Positions 57,707-64,000 of a stretch of DNA of 64,000 nucleotides are shown piece by piece (the stretch's first letter is position 1; each line of letters begins with the position of its first letter). Position numbers and translations under genes: made by a program. This stretch comes from an uncultured Bacteroidota bacterium (GTDB taxonomy: Bacteria > Bacteroidota > Bacteroidia > Bacteroidales > P3): assembly GCA_902771735.1 (NCBI GenBank), contig CACXXO010000001.1, positions 124,001 through 188,000 of the forward strand, read 5' to 3'. A model generated the notes under the pieces. That model did not search any database, was not told the DNA's origin, and saw nothing but the letters and a program-made list of their open reading frames with translations.

Positions 57707-57745
57707 TTCCAATTCTTTCCAATATTTTCAAAATTGGAAAGAATT
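57707..57745. repeat. 39-bp repeat B, between hsdM and fic
   Basis: It abuts the hsdM stop codon (57746-57748). One base differs from repeat A (A instead of C at 57724). The hairpin could end hsdM transcription, but has no T-run. Confidence 0.9.
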
Positions 57746-59317
57746 TTATAGTTTATACCCTAATTTTTCAAACAGGTCTTTCAAGTCTTTTGTGCTTTCT
57801 TCCTCCTGTTTCAGCAGGTCGCGCAGGTCGGTTTGCAGTTCTCGCATCTTGGCTTCGAAGTCTATCTGCTCGTCGCGGTTGCAGAACTCGATGTACTTGC
57901 TGGGGACAAGGCTGTAGCCTTTCTGTTCTATTTCTTGGCGTGTGGCGGAGTAGCAGTATTCGGGTTCGTTGTGGTAAGTCAGCTCGTAGCCTGCACGCTG
58001 CCAATTGTGGTAGGTGTCGGCAATGTCGCGTATCTGCTCCGGAGAGAACTGGATGTATTTCTTCTCGAAAGGCTCGCCTTTCTGCCGCAGGTCGATGAAG
58101 AGCACTTCGCCCTCGCGGTCGCGGTAGTGCACCTCTTCGCCGTTCTTGGTCTCCACACGGCCTTTCTTGTTGTTGTTCAATATCCAAAGCGTGACGCTGA
58201 TGTCGGTAGAGTAGAACATATTGCGCGGCAGTATGATGATGGCCTCCACCTTGTCGTTCTCGATGAGTTTGCGGCGTATGGCCAATTCCGTGCCGTCGGC
58301 ACTCAGCGCACCGTTGGCCAGCAGGAAGCCCGCCACACCTCGGGTGGAGAGTTTCGACAGGATGTTCAATATCCAGCCGTAGTTGGCGTTGGAAGTGGGT
58401 GGCACATCGTAGCCGCTCCAGCGCGGGTCGGAGGTTAGCTGGTTGGCCTCGCGCCAGTCTTTCTGGTTGAAGGGCGGATTGGCCATGATGTAGTCGGCCT
58501 TGAGGTCGGGATGGTGGTCGTTGTGGAAGGTGTCGCCCTGACGGATGTCGGCCGAGATGCCCCGGATGGCGAGGTTCATGCGCGCCAGCTTGAAGGTGGT
58601 GTTGGTGTTCTCCTGTCCATAGACGCTCACGTTCTTCATATTGCCGTGATGGGCTTTGACGAACTTCATCGACTGCACAAACATACCGCCCGAGCCGCAG
58701 CAGGGGTCGTAGATCTTGCCGTCGTAAGGCTCGATAAGCTCAGCGATGAGGTTGACTATCGATTTGGGCGTATAGTATTCGCCCTTGCCCTTGCCTTCGG
58801 CGATGGCGAACTTGCCAAGGAAATACTCATACACGCGGCCGATAAGGTCGTTCTCGGCATCGGTGACGGTGTCCAGTTTGTTGATTTCGTCGAGCAACGA
58901 GGCGAACTTAGTCTTGTCCAAGCCTAGGTTGGAATAGTAGTTGTAGGGCAATGCACCCTCCAGCTGCTTGTTCTTCTTCTCGATATCGACAAGTGCGTCA
59001 TCGATAATTTGGAAGATGTTGGGCTGCTTGGCGTTCTCCATAATATACGACCAACGACACTTGGGCGGAAGATAGAAGACATTCTCGGCCGTGTAGAACT
59101 CCACCTGGTCGACATACTCCTTCAAACCCTGCGCTATGAGTTCCTGCTGCCGCTGCTCGAAGCGGTCGCCGGCATACTTGAGGAAGATAAGGCTCAGCAC
59201 CACGTGCTTGTATTCTGCCGGTTCGACGGCACCACGCAGTTTGTTGGCCGACTCCCACAAGGCCGCCTCCATACTCTTTGACGGTTTCTGTTTTGACTGA
59301 TTAGCTATTCTTGGCAT
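57746..59317 (-). CDS. hsdM: Type I restriction-modification, M subunit (N6-adenine methyltransferase)
   Basis: A 523-residue protein. The N-terminal HsdM helical domain (LWESANKLRGAVEPAEYKHVVLSLIFLKYAGDRFEQR) is followed by GEYYTPKSIVNLIAELIEP, the SAM loop DPCCGSGGMFVQS and the catalytic NPPF in YIMANPPFNQKDW. It methylates adenine in the sites read by HsdS. It lies 9 nt downstream of the DUF2971 gene and 80 nt upstream of fic. Confidence 0.96.
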   Translation of the reverse strand: MPRIANQSKQKPSKSMEAALWESANKLRGAVEPAEYKHVVLSLIFLKYAGDRFEQRQQELIAQGLKEYVDQVEFYTAENVFYLPPKCRWSYIMENAKQPNIFQIIDDALVDIEKKNKQLEGALPYNYYSNLGLDKTKFASLLDEINKLDTVTDAENDLIGRVYEYFLGKFAIAEGKGKGEYYTPKSIVNLIAELIEPYDGKIYDPCCGSGGMFVQSMKFVKAHHGNMKNVSVYGQENTNTTFKLARMNLAIRGISADIRQGDTFHNDHHPDLKADYIMANPPFNQKDWREANQLTSDPRWSGYDVPPTSNANYGWILNILSKLSTRGVAGFLLANGALSADGTELAIRRKLIENDKVEAIIILPRNMFYSTDISVTLWILNNNKKGRVETKNGEEVHYRDREGEVLFIDLRQKGEPFEKKYIQFSPEQIRDIADTYHNWQRAGYELTYHNEPEYCYSATRQEIEQKGYSLVPSKYIEFCNRDEQIDFEAKMRELQTDLRDLLKQEEESTKDLKDLFEKLGYKL

Positions 59318-59326
59318 ATTTTATCG

Positions 59327-60082
59327 TTATATCAGTTCTTCTTTCAGCCGGAAGGCTTCAGGATTTATTGTCATTTGGTATATTTTGATATCGGGGTTGC
59401 ACTTACGGGCAACCTTGATTGTCTTTTCCTTATCTTTCTCCTTCATGTTCACACCCAAATAGACAGATTCAAAGCATTCGCCGCCGATGTTGAGAAAGGC
59501 ACGGACTTCTTTATCAGGAATTGGACCATCTTTGTCATTCTGATTGGGTAAAAGCCACATATGCATTGGCGAAGGTTTGTAAGCTATTAACCGAACCTCT
59601 TGTTCGTGTTGCCACTCTTTGGCTTTGGTGGCAAAATGATAGCAAAGGAAGTCGTTGGGGTCTTTCATTGAGCTTGGCTCATTAATCACATCCCTGTATT
59701 GTACTTCTAGTTCGGGACAACCAAGAAAGAAACCCGACATGCGGTTTAGATACGACCTCGTTTTTTCCATATCCAATCCGATGCAGACACCCGAATGCTT
59801 AGAATAGTAACTCCACATCAAAATGGAGTCGTAGACTTTCGAAAGACTGCAGATATAAGTTTTGTCTCTACGGTTCAGTTCTTTCTGGTATTCCATTTGG
59901 GAATAGAAATCGGCGGGTATACCATGATACAAGCCTGATGCATCAGGAGAAAGATCGACAAAAGCAGGATGACAATCAAATGGGTCGTTCAACTGAGTGG
60001 CATTGGTGAATTGAAGCGTCTTGTTGTTCAACATCGCTATTCCACCATTGGAGTCGAGATATTTATATAGCTTGTCTGCCAT
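59327..60082 (-). CDS. DUF2971 family protein
   Basis: A 251-residue protein from ATG 60082 (a TTG one codon upstream is possible). LYKYLDSNGGIAMLNNKTLQFTNATQLNDPFDCHPAF, YICSLSKVYDSILMWSYYSKHSGVCIGLD and AKEWQHEQEVRLI match DUF2971, a family often found near mobile or defence genes and without known activity. It is the first gene of the RM run, with a promoter at 60108-60115. Confidence 0.85.
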   Translation of the reverse strand: MADKLYKYLDSNGGIAMLNNKTLQFTNATQLNDPFDCHPAFVDLSPDASGLYHGIPADFYSQMEYQKELNRRDKTYICSLSKVYDSILMWSYYSKHSGVCIGLDMEKTRSYLNRMSGFFLGCPELEVQYRDVINEPSSMKDPNDFLCYHFATKAKEWQHEQEVRLIAYKPSPMHMWLLPNQNDKDGPIPDKEVRAFLNIGGECFESVYLGVNMKEKDKEKTIKVARKCNPDIKIYQMTINPEAFRLKEELI

Positions 60083-60107
60083 CAAGATGCTTTTTATAAA
60101 TAATCTG

Positions 60108-60115
60108 CAAAATTA
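60108..60115 (-). promoter_or_regulatory. Promoter -7 box for the DUF2971-hsdM unit
   Basis: TAATTTTG followed by CAGAT on the minus strand, 25 nt before the ATG. Confidence 0.65.
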
Positions 60116-60168
60116 CGAAGAATTATTCATACTGCAAAATTTTTTGTGGCTTCTTGCGTTATGGTTGT

Positions 60169-61842
60169 GTGAATAGGAATAATATACTTGAAGTAACGGG
60201 GCTCTCGATTGCCTTCGAGGGACGCAAGGTGGTGGAGGATCTGAGCTTCACGCTGGGACGCGGGGAGACGCTGGGCATCGTGGGCGAGAGCGGCAGCGGC
60301 AAGAGTGTCAGCACGCTGGCGCTGATGGGGCTGCTGCCGACAAAGGCGTCCATCACGGGCAGCGCCCTGCTGGAGGGCACCGAGCTCCTCGCGCTCGACG
60401 AGGAGCAGATGCGGGAGGTGCGCGGCAAGCGCATCAGCATGATCTTCCAAGAGCCGATGACGAGTCTGAACCCCGTGCAGAAATGCGGAGAGCAGGTGGT
60501 GGAGATGATGCGGGCGCACGGAGAGACGGGAGACGAGCGGGAGAAAGTGATAGCACTGTTCAAAGAGGTGCTCCTCCCCCGCCCCGAGAAGATTTTCGAC
60601 AGCTATCCACACGAGATCAGCGGCGGACAGAAGCAACGCGTGATGATTGCCATGGCGCTCATCAACCACCCCGACATCATCGTGGCCGACGAGCCGACGA
60701 CGGCCCTCGACGTGACGGTGCAGAAGACCATCCTGGAGCTGTTGAAGCAGCTACAGCAGAAATATGGCACAAGCATCATCTTTATCACCCACGACCTGGG
60801 GGTGATCAGCCAGATAGCGGACAGGATCATGGTGATGTATCGCGGCAAGGTGGTGGAACAAGGACTTGCAAAAGACATTCTCCACAACCCTAAAGAGCCT
60901 TACACCAAAGGGCTCCTTGCCTGCCGCCCGCCATTGGACAGCCGACCTGAGCGGTTACCGACGGTAGAAGAGTTTTTAAATGAGACTGGAAAAGAGAGTA
61001 AGCATGAGATTGTGACTCCAGCCTCTCGGGCGCACAATCCCACTGTTGCTCAGCCTCTCATCACCGTCAAAGATTTAACCGTGGAATACACTCTGAAAAA
61101 GAGCATCTTCGGGAAACCGTTGCAGACGCTCAAAGGCGTGGATGGCATCTCGTTCGATATCATGGAGGGAGAAACCCTCGGCCTGGTGGGCGAGAGTGGT
61201 TGCGGCAAGAGTACCCTCGGACGAGCATTACTGCGCTTGATAGACCATAGTGCCGGTAATATCAGCTACCGGGGTACTTCATTAGACAAAATGAGCAGTA
61301 AGGAGATGCGTGCTCTGCGGCCAAAGTTGCAAATAATATTCCAAGACCCCTATTCAAGCCTCAACCCAAGAATAACCATCGGCGATGCGATAGCCGAACC
61401 ATTGAAAGTTCATCGGGGGATTCTGAATAATCAAAGCAATCCGAAAGATGCAGTCCTCGAGCTCATGGAACAGGTGGGGCTGCAAGCAGACTGGTACAAC
61501 CGCTACCCGCACGAGTTCAGCGGCGGTCAGCGCCAGCGTGTATGCATAGCGCGGGCATTGATCCTGCAGCCGGAGCTGGTGGTGTGCGACGAGAGCGTGT
61601 CGGCGCTGGACGTCAGCGTGCAGGCTCAGGTGCTCAACCTCCTCAACGACCTCAAGCGCCAATACCATTACACCTATCTCTTTATCACCCACGACCTTTC
61701 GGTGGTAAAGTTCCTCTCCGACCGAATCATGGTGATGCAAAAAGGAAAAATCGTCGAGTATGGTACACCCGAAGAGATTTTCCACAACCCACAGACCAAC
61801 TACACCCAAACTCTCATCGACGCCATTCCACGCATTGACTGA
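60169..61842 (+). CDS. Double ABC ATPase of the oligopeptide/dipeptide (OppD-OppF) type
   Basis: The protein has about 557 residues; the start is uncertain (GTG 60169 or TTG 60154). Two ABC domains lie in tandem. First: GESGSGKSVS, signature ISGGQKQRVM and VADEPTTALD. Second: GESGCGKSTLG, signature FSGGQRQRVC and VCDESVSALD. Both are of the peptide/nickel subfamily, with the C-terminal PYTKGLLACRPPL and NYTQTLIDAIPR segments. Fused OppDF ATPases power peptide uptake or related transport. No permease or binding protein is adjacent. Confidence 0.9.
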   Translation: MNRNNILEVTGLSIAFEGRKVVEDLSFTLGRGETLGIVGESGSGKSVSTLALMGLLPTKASITGSALLEGTELLALDEEQMREVRGKRISMIFQEPMTSLNPVQKCGEQVVEMMRAHGETGDEREKVIALFKEVLLPRPEKIFDSYPHEISGGQKQRVMIAMALINHPDIIVADEPTTALDVTVQKTILELLKQLQQKYGTSIIFITHDLGVISQIADRIMVMYRGKVVEQGLAKDILHNPKEPYTKGLLACRPPLDSRPERLPTVEEFLNETGKESKHEIVTPASRAHNPTVAQPLITVKDLTVEYTLKKSIFGKPLQTLKGVDGISFDIMEGETLGLVGESGCGKSTLGRALLRLIDHSAGNISYRGTSLDKMSSKEMRALRPKLQIIFQDPYSSLNPRITIGDAIAEPLKVHRGILNNQSNPKDAVLELMEQVGLQADWYNRYPHEFSGGQRQRVCIARALILQPELVVCDESVSALDVSVQAQVLNLLNDLKRQYHYTYLFITHDLSVVKFLSDRIMVMQKGKIVEYGTPEEIFHNPQTNYTQTLIDAIPRID

Positions 61843-61849
61843 CTTTACA

Positions 61850-61886
61850 AAAAAAAGAGACCGCCACGGTATACGGTGGCAGTCTC
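61850..61886 (-). terminator. Terminator downstream of the DksA-like gene
   Basis: GAGAC-GCCAC/GTGGC-GTCTC stem with an 8-nt loop. The minus strand shows a run of eight T after it, so it mainly serves the minus-strand unit. Confidence 0.7.
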
Positions 61887-61933
61887 GGGGATTGTCAAAG
61901 TTTATATATGTTGGGTTGTGAATGTTCTCTCTC

Positions 61934-62335
61934 CTATCGACGTTTTTTACTGGCCTCCTTGGCCTCGACAGTCATAGTGGCGTGGGGCACAATCATCAAG
62001 CGCTCCTTGGGAATGAGTTTTCCAGTGGCCTGGCAAATACCGTAAGTGCCATTTTCTATACGAATGAGGGCGGCACGAAGGTCTCGGATAAACTTCTGCT
62101 GACGAGCGGCGAGTTTCTGGTTTTCCTCTTTCAACAGCACATTGCTGCCCTCTTCGAGAGTCTTAAAGGTGGGAGCGGTGTCCGTCACATCGTTTTCGCT
62201 GCCAGCTACAGCTTGCTGAAGCATCTCCAAATCTTTCTCAGCCTTGGCTATCTTCTCCAATATCAACGACTTAAATTCCTGCAATTCCTCGGGGGAGTAG
62301 CGGTTCTTCTCTTGGTGTTTAGTCTTTGCTTCCAT
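61934..62335 (-). CDS. TraR/DksA-family protein without the zinc site
   Basis: A 133-residue protein. Long helical hairpin (SPEELQEFKSLILEKIAKAEKDLEMLQQAV, KLAARQQKFIRDLRAALIRIENGTYGICQATGKLIPKERL). The GTYGIC..TGxxIPxERL motif is that of DksA, but only one of the usual four cysteines is left. It probably enters the secondary channel of RNA polymerase. It lies about 70 nt downstream of rimM in the same direction. Confidence 0.85.
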   Translation of the reverse strand: MEAKTKHQEKNRYSPEELQEFKSLILEKIAKAEKDLEMLQQAVAGSENDVTDTAPTFKTLEEGSNVLLKEENQKLAARQQKFIRDLRAALIRIENGTYGICQATGKLIPKERLMIVPHATMTVEAKEASKKRR

Positions 62336-62406
62336 CGTTCTATAGTTATTTTTTCAACGGCAAAAATAGACATTTTTTCACACATGGCGCGAAAAACATT
62401 TCAACA

Positions 62407-62940
62407 CTATATGTTTATATCCCCGAGATACAAATCAATCAACCCCTTAGGAGCAGATATGTAAAGTTTTTTTTGCTCGCGATCTACTTTTTTTATCACT
62501 TCATCGATGACAGGAATGAGCACTTCGACACCATTTTTCATCACCTGAAAGATGGGTTGTGCGGGATACTCGATGACTTGTTCGAGAGTGCCAATATCAC
62601 CTTTTTCATCATCTATCACATTGAATCCCACCACCTCATGGAAATAGAACTTATTTCCCTCAAGTTTGGGCAAAAGGTCGAGCGGCAGGTAAAGCTCATG
62701 GCCCACAAGTGCCTGAGCCTGTTCAGTGCCAATTTCCTCAAAAGTCACAATCGCCTTATTGCCGTTGAGTTGGTCTATATGGAAGAAATAGGGAACCAGC
62801 TTGCCTTTGACCTCAACGAAAGCGGAGTCAAGTTCCGCATATTCTTCAGGTGAATCGACATCGAGAAACAACACCATCTGTCCTTTCACACCCCAAGGCT
62901 TGGTGACACGACCCAAATAGAAACATTGATCAATAGTCAT
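62407..62940 (-). CDS. rimM: Ribosome maturation factor RimM
   Basis: A 177-residue protein. FYLGRVTKPWGVKGQMVLFLDVDSPEEYAELDSAFVEV is the N-terminal domain, and FHEVVGFNVIDDEKGDIGTLEQVIEYPAQPIFQV is the PRC barrel. It assists 30S maturation near S19 and fits its position after rpsP. Confidence 0.95.
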   Translation of the reverse strand: MTIDQCFYLGRVTKPWGVKGQMVLFLDVDSPEEYAELDSAFVEVKGKLVPYFFHIDQLNGNKAIVTFEEIGTEQAQALVGHELYLPLDLLPKLEGNKFYFHEVVGFNVIDDEKGDIGTLEQVIEYPAQPIFQVMKNGVEVLIPVIDEVIKKVDREQKKLYISAPKGLIDLYLGDINI

Positions 62941-62956
62941 ACATTATTATATAATA

Positions 62957-62982
62957 TAGAGACGCAGCATGCTGCGTCTCTA
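62957..62982. repeat. 26-bp perfect palindrome, REP-like
   Basis: TAGAGACGCAGCA and its exact complement without a loop. It lies between rimM and rpsP and has no T-run. Similar TAGAGACGC palindromes are scattered in several bacterial genomes. Confidence 0.7.
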
Positions 62983-63003
62983 CAATTCAAAAAATCAACG
63001 GAT

Positions 63004-63552
63004 TTAAGCCTCGGCAGGAGCCTCGGTCTCAGTAGCCTCTCCTTCGGCAGCGGCCTCGGCCTCAGCCTTAGCGGCAGCGGCAGCCTCGGCAGCAGCCTGA
63101 CGCTTGGCGGCGACAGCGGCAGCCTTAGTCTCGTTGGCTTTCTTTTCAGCCTCGAGACGAGCCTTGCGGGTGTTGCGGGCGTTGTTCTCAACGTCGCTCT
63201 TCTTGTTGTTGATTTTGGCCTCTTTAGCCTGCAGCCACTCGTTGAAACGCACATCGGCAGTTTCCTGGCTGATAGCACCCTTCTCGACACCAATCTGGAG
63301 GTGGCGACGGAGCAGGACACCCTTATAGCTGAGGATGCGACGGACAGTGTCGCTGGGCTGGGCACCATTCTTCACCCACTCGACTGCACGGTCGAAGTTG
63401 AGGTCGATGGTGGCGGGGTTGGTCAACGGATTGTAAGTGCCAAGCTTCTCGATAAATTTTCCATCTCGAGGTGCACGACCATCCGCAACAACGATGTGGT
63501 AGAAAGGCTGATTCTTTTTACCATGACGCTGAAGTCTAATTCTTGCTGGCAT
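63004..63552 (-). CDS. rpsP: 30S ribosomal protein S16 with extended alanine-rich tail
   Basis: A 182-residue protein. Residues 1-80 are S16 (MPARIRLQRHGKKNQPFYHIVVADGRAPRDGKFIEKLGTYNP, FDRAVEWVKNGAQPSDTVRRILS). The rest is a Lys/Ala/Glu-rich tail (about residues 115-182, KAAAVAAKRQAAAEAAAAAKAE), a known extension in Bacteroidota. It is the first gene before rimM and has its own promoter. Confidence 0.96.
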   Translation of the reverse strand: MPARIRLQRHGKKNQPFYHIVVADGRAPRDGKFIEKLGTYNPLTNPATIDLNFDRAVEWVKNGAQPSDTVRRILSYKGVLLRRHLQIGVEKGAISQETADVRFNEWLQAKEAKINNKKSDVENNARNTRKARLEAEKKANETKAAAVAAKRQAAAEAAAAAKAEAEAAAEGEATETEAPAEA

Positions 63553-63605
63553 AATTGTTTGTTTTTTAAATGTTTATTAATACTTGTTATAAAATTAACA
63601 GACTG

Positions 63606-63613
63606 CAAAGATA
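63606..63613 (-). promoter_or_regulatory. Promoter -7 box for rpsP-rimM
   Basis: TATCTTTG followed by CAGTC on the minus strand, about 55 nt before the rpsP ATG. Confidence 0.7.
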
Positions 63614-63733
63614 CGAACATTTTTCGAATTGACAAATTTTTTTTTCATACTCTTTCCCTAATTACCAGTATGGATGCCGCCGGATTTGAAAAAAATTCCA
63701 ACCATAGTTTTTTTCTTCTTCTGAAAAAAAAAG

Positions 63734-63741
63734 TATCTTTG
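63734..63741 (+). promoter_or_regulatory. Promoter -7 box for the gene at the right edge
   Basis: TATCTTTG followed by CAATC, 11 nt before the ATG at 63753, giving a very short leader. Confidence 0.65.
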
Positions 63742-63752
63742 CAATCCGAAAG

Positions 63753-64000
63753 ATGAACCGAATATTGCGACATATTGCGCCTTTTGTTCTGTTGGCCAGC
63801 TACTTGCCAATGGCAGCACTGTCTTCGATTCATGTGCATCACGAGACTATTGATGCCCCTGACGACTGTCTGCAATGTGTTGGGCACATCAAAACGGCTC
63901 ATCAACACGACCACGACTGTCTGTTTTGCACCTTCCTCAGCCTGAACTATCTTATATCAGACCAGGGACAGCCAGCCGCCATCCTCTCCGTAACGGAACA
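63753..64000 (+). CDS. His/Cys-rich exported protein, 3' end outside window
   Basis: 82 codons are visible: MNRILRHIAPFVLLASYLPM is a signal-like helix, followed by SSIHVHHETID, DDCLQCVGHIKTAHQHDHDC and LFCTFLSLNYL. The clusters of His and CxxC pairs suggest metal binding. Similar short proteins in Bacteroidales often precede a TonB-dependent receptor. The gene runs out of the window. Confidence 0.65.
   Translation, partial: MNRILRHIAPFVLLASYLPMAALSSIHVHHETIDAPDDCLQCVGHIKTAHQHDHDCLFCTFLSLNYLISDQGQPAAILSVTE

Overview
The window looks like a chromosomal segment of a Bacteroidota bacterium, most likely order Bacteroidales. The evidence is the TAnnTTTG type of promoter box in front of many genes, the short primary sigma factor (286 residues), a MurF-alanine racemase fusion, type IX secretion (T9SS) proteins (PorP, PorK/GldK, a PorE-like protein and a cargo with a C-terminal sorting domain), DUF2851 and a long alanine-rich tail on ribosomal protein S16. 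Genus cannot be fixed from the sequence. Base composition is moderately GC-rich in the housekeeping genes and clearly more AT-rich in parts of the restriction island.

Layout. 1-9 kb (+): end of folA, cinA, a DUF486 membrane protein, a PH-like membrane protein, a shortened GH2 beta-mannosidase, lon and a PorE-like envelope protein in a largely overlapping run. A tRNA-Pro(GGG) follows. 9.2-15 kb (-): murF, a 1056-residue T9SS cargo and a lipoprotein. 15-19 kb (+): an outer-membrane barrel protein and dnaK. 19-21.2 kb (-): a small accessory patch with an HU-like gene fragment, a PD-(D/E)XK protein and small proteins of unknown role. 21.3-23 kb (+): a nucleoside-hydrolase-like lipoprotein and a DUF2147 protein. 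23-28.6 kb (-): a complete RND efflux operon. 29-33.5 kb: ffh, folD, a lipoprotein, rpoD and rsmG. 33.6-39.1 kb (-): grpE, dnaJ, DUF2851 and murF-alr. 39.2-43.4 kb (-): porP, porK and an OstA-like protein. 43.9-47.5 kb (+): a LemA-like protein, a GH29 fucosidase and an M23 peptidase. 47.5 kb: rocD. 49-60.1 kb (-): a type I restriction-modification island. 60.2-64 kb: a double ABC ATPase, a DksA-like protein, rimM, rpsP and the start of a His-rich protein.

The restriction island is composite. The order of transcription is DUF2971, hsdM, Fic, hsdS, a small wHTH/membrane protein, two truncated VbhA-like antitoxin fragments, an AlbA/Schlafen-type protein with nine KGATS heptads, and hsdR. The fic gene lies between hsdM and hsdS as a 1400-bp unit bounded by near-identical 39-bp repeats and has its own promoter.

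Two genome-scale signals stand out. First, at least five intergenic elements share a strict 11-nt period, four of them with dyad symmetry (4.7, 16.7, 28.7, 43.6 and 54.4 kb). Second, lon, dnaK and grpE-dnaJ each have a sigma-54-like GG-N10-G(C/T) site upstream, which suggests a common heat-shock control that does not use CIRCE. No rRNA operon, CRISPR array, transposase or integrase was seen.
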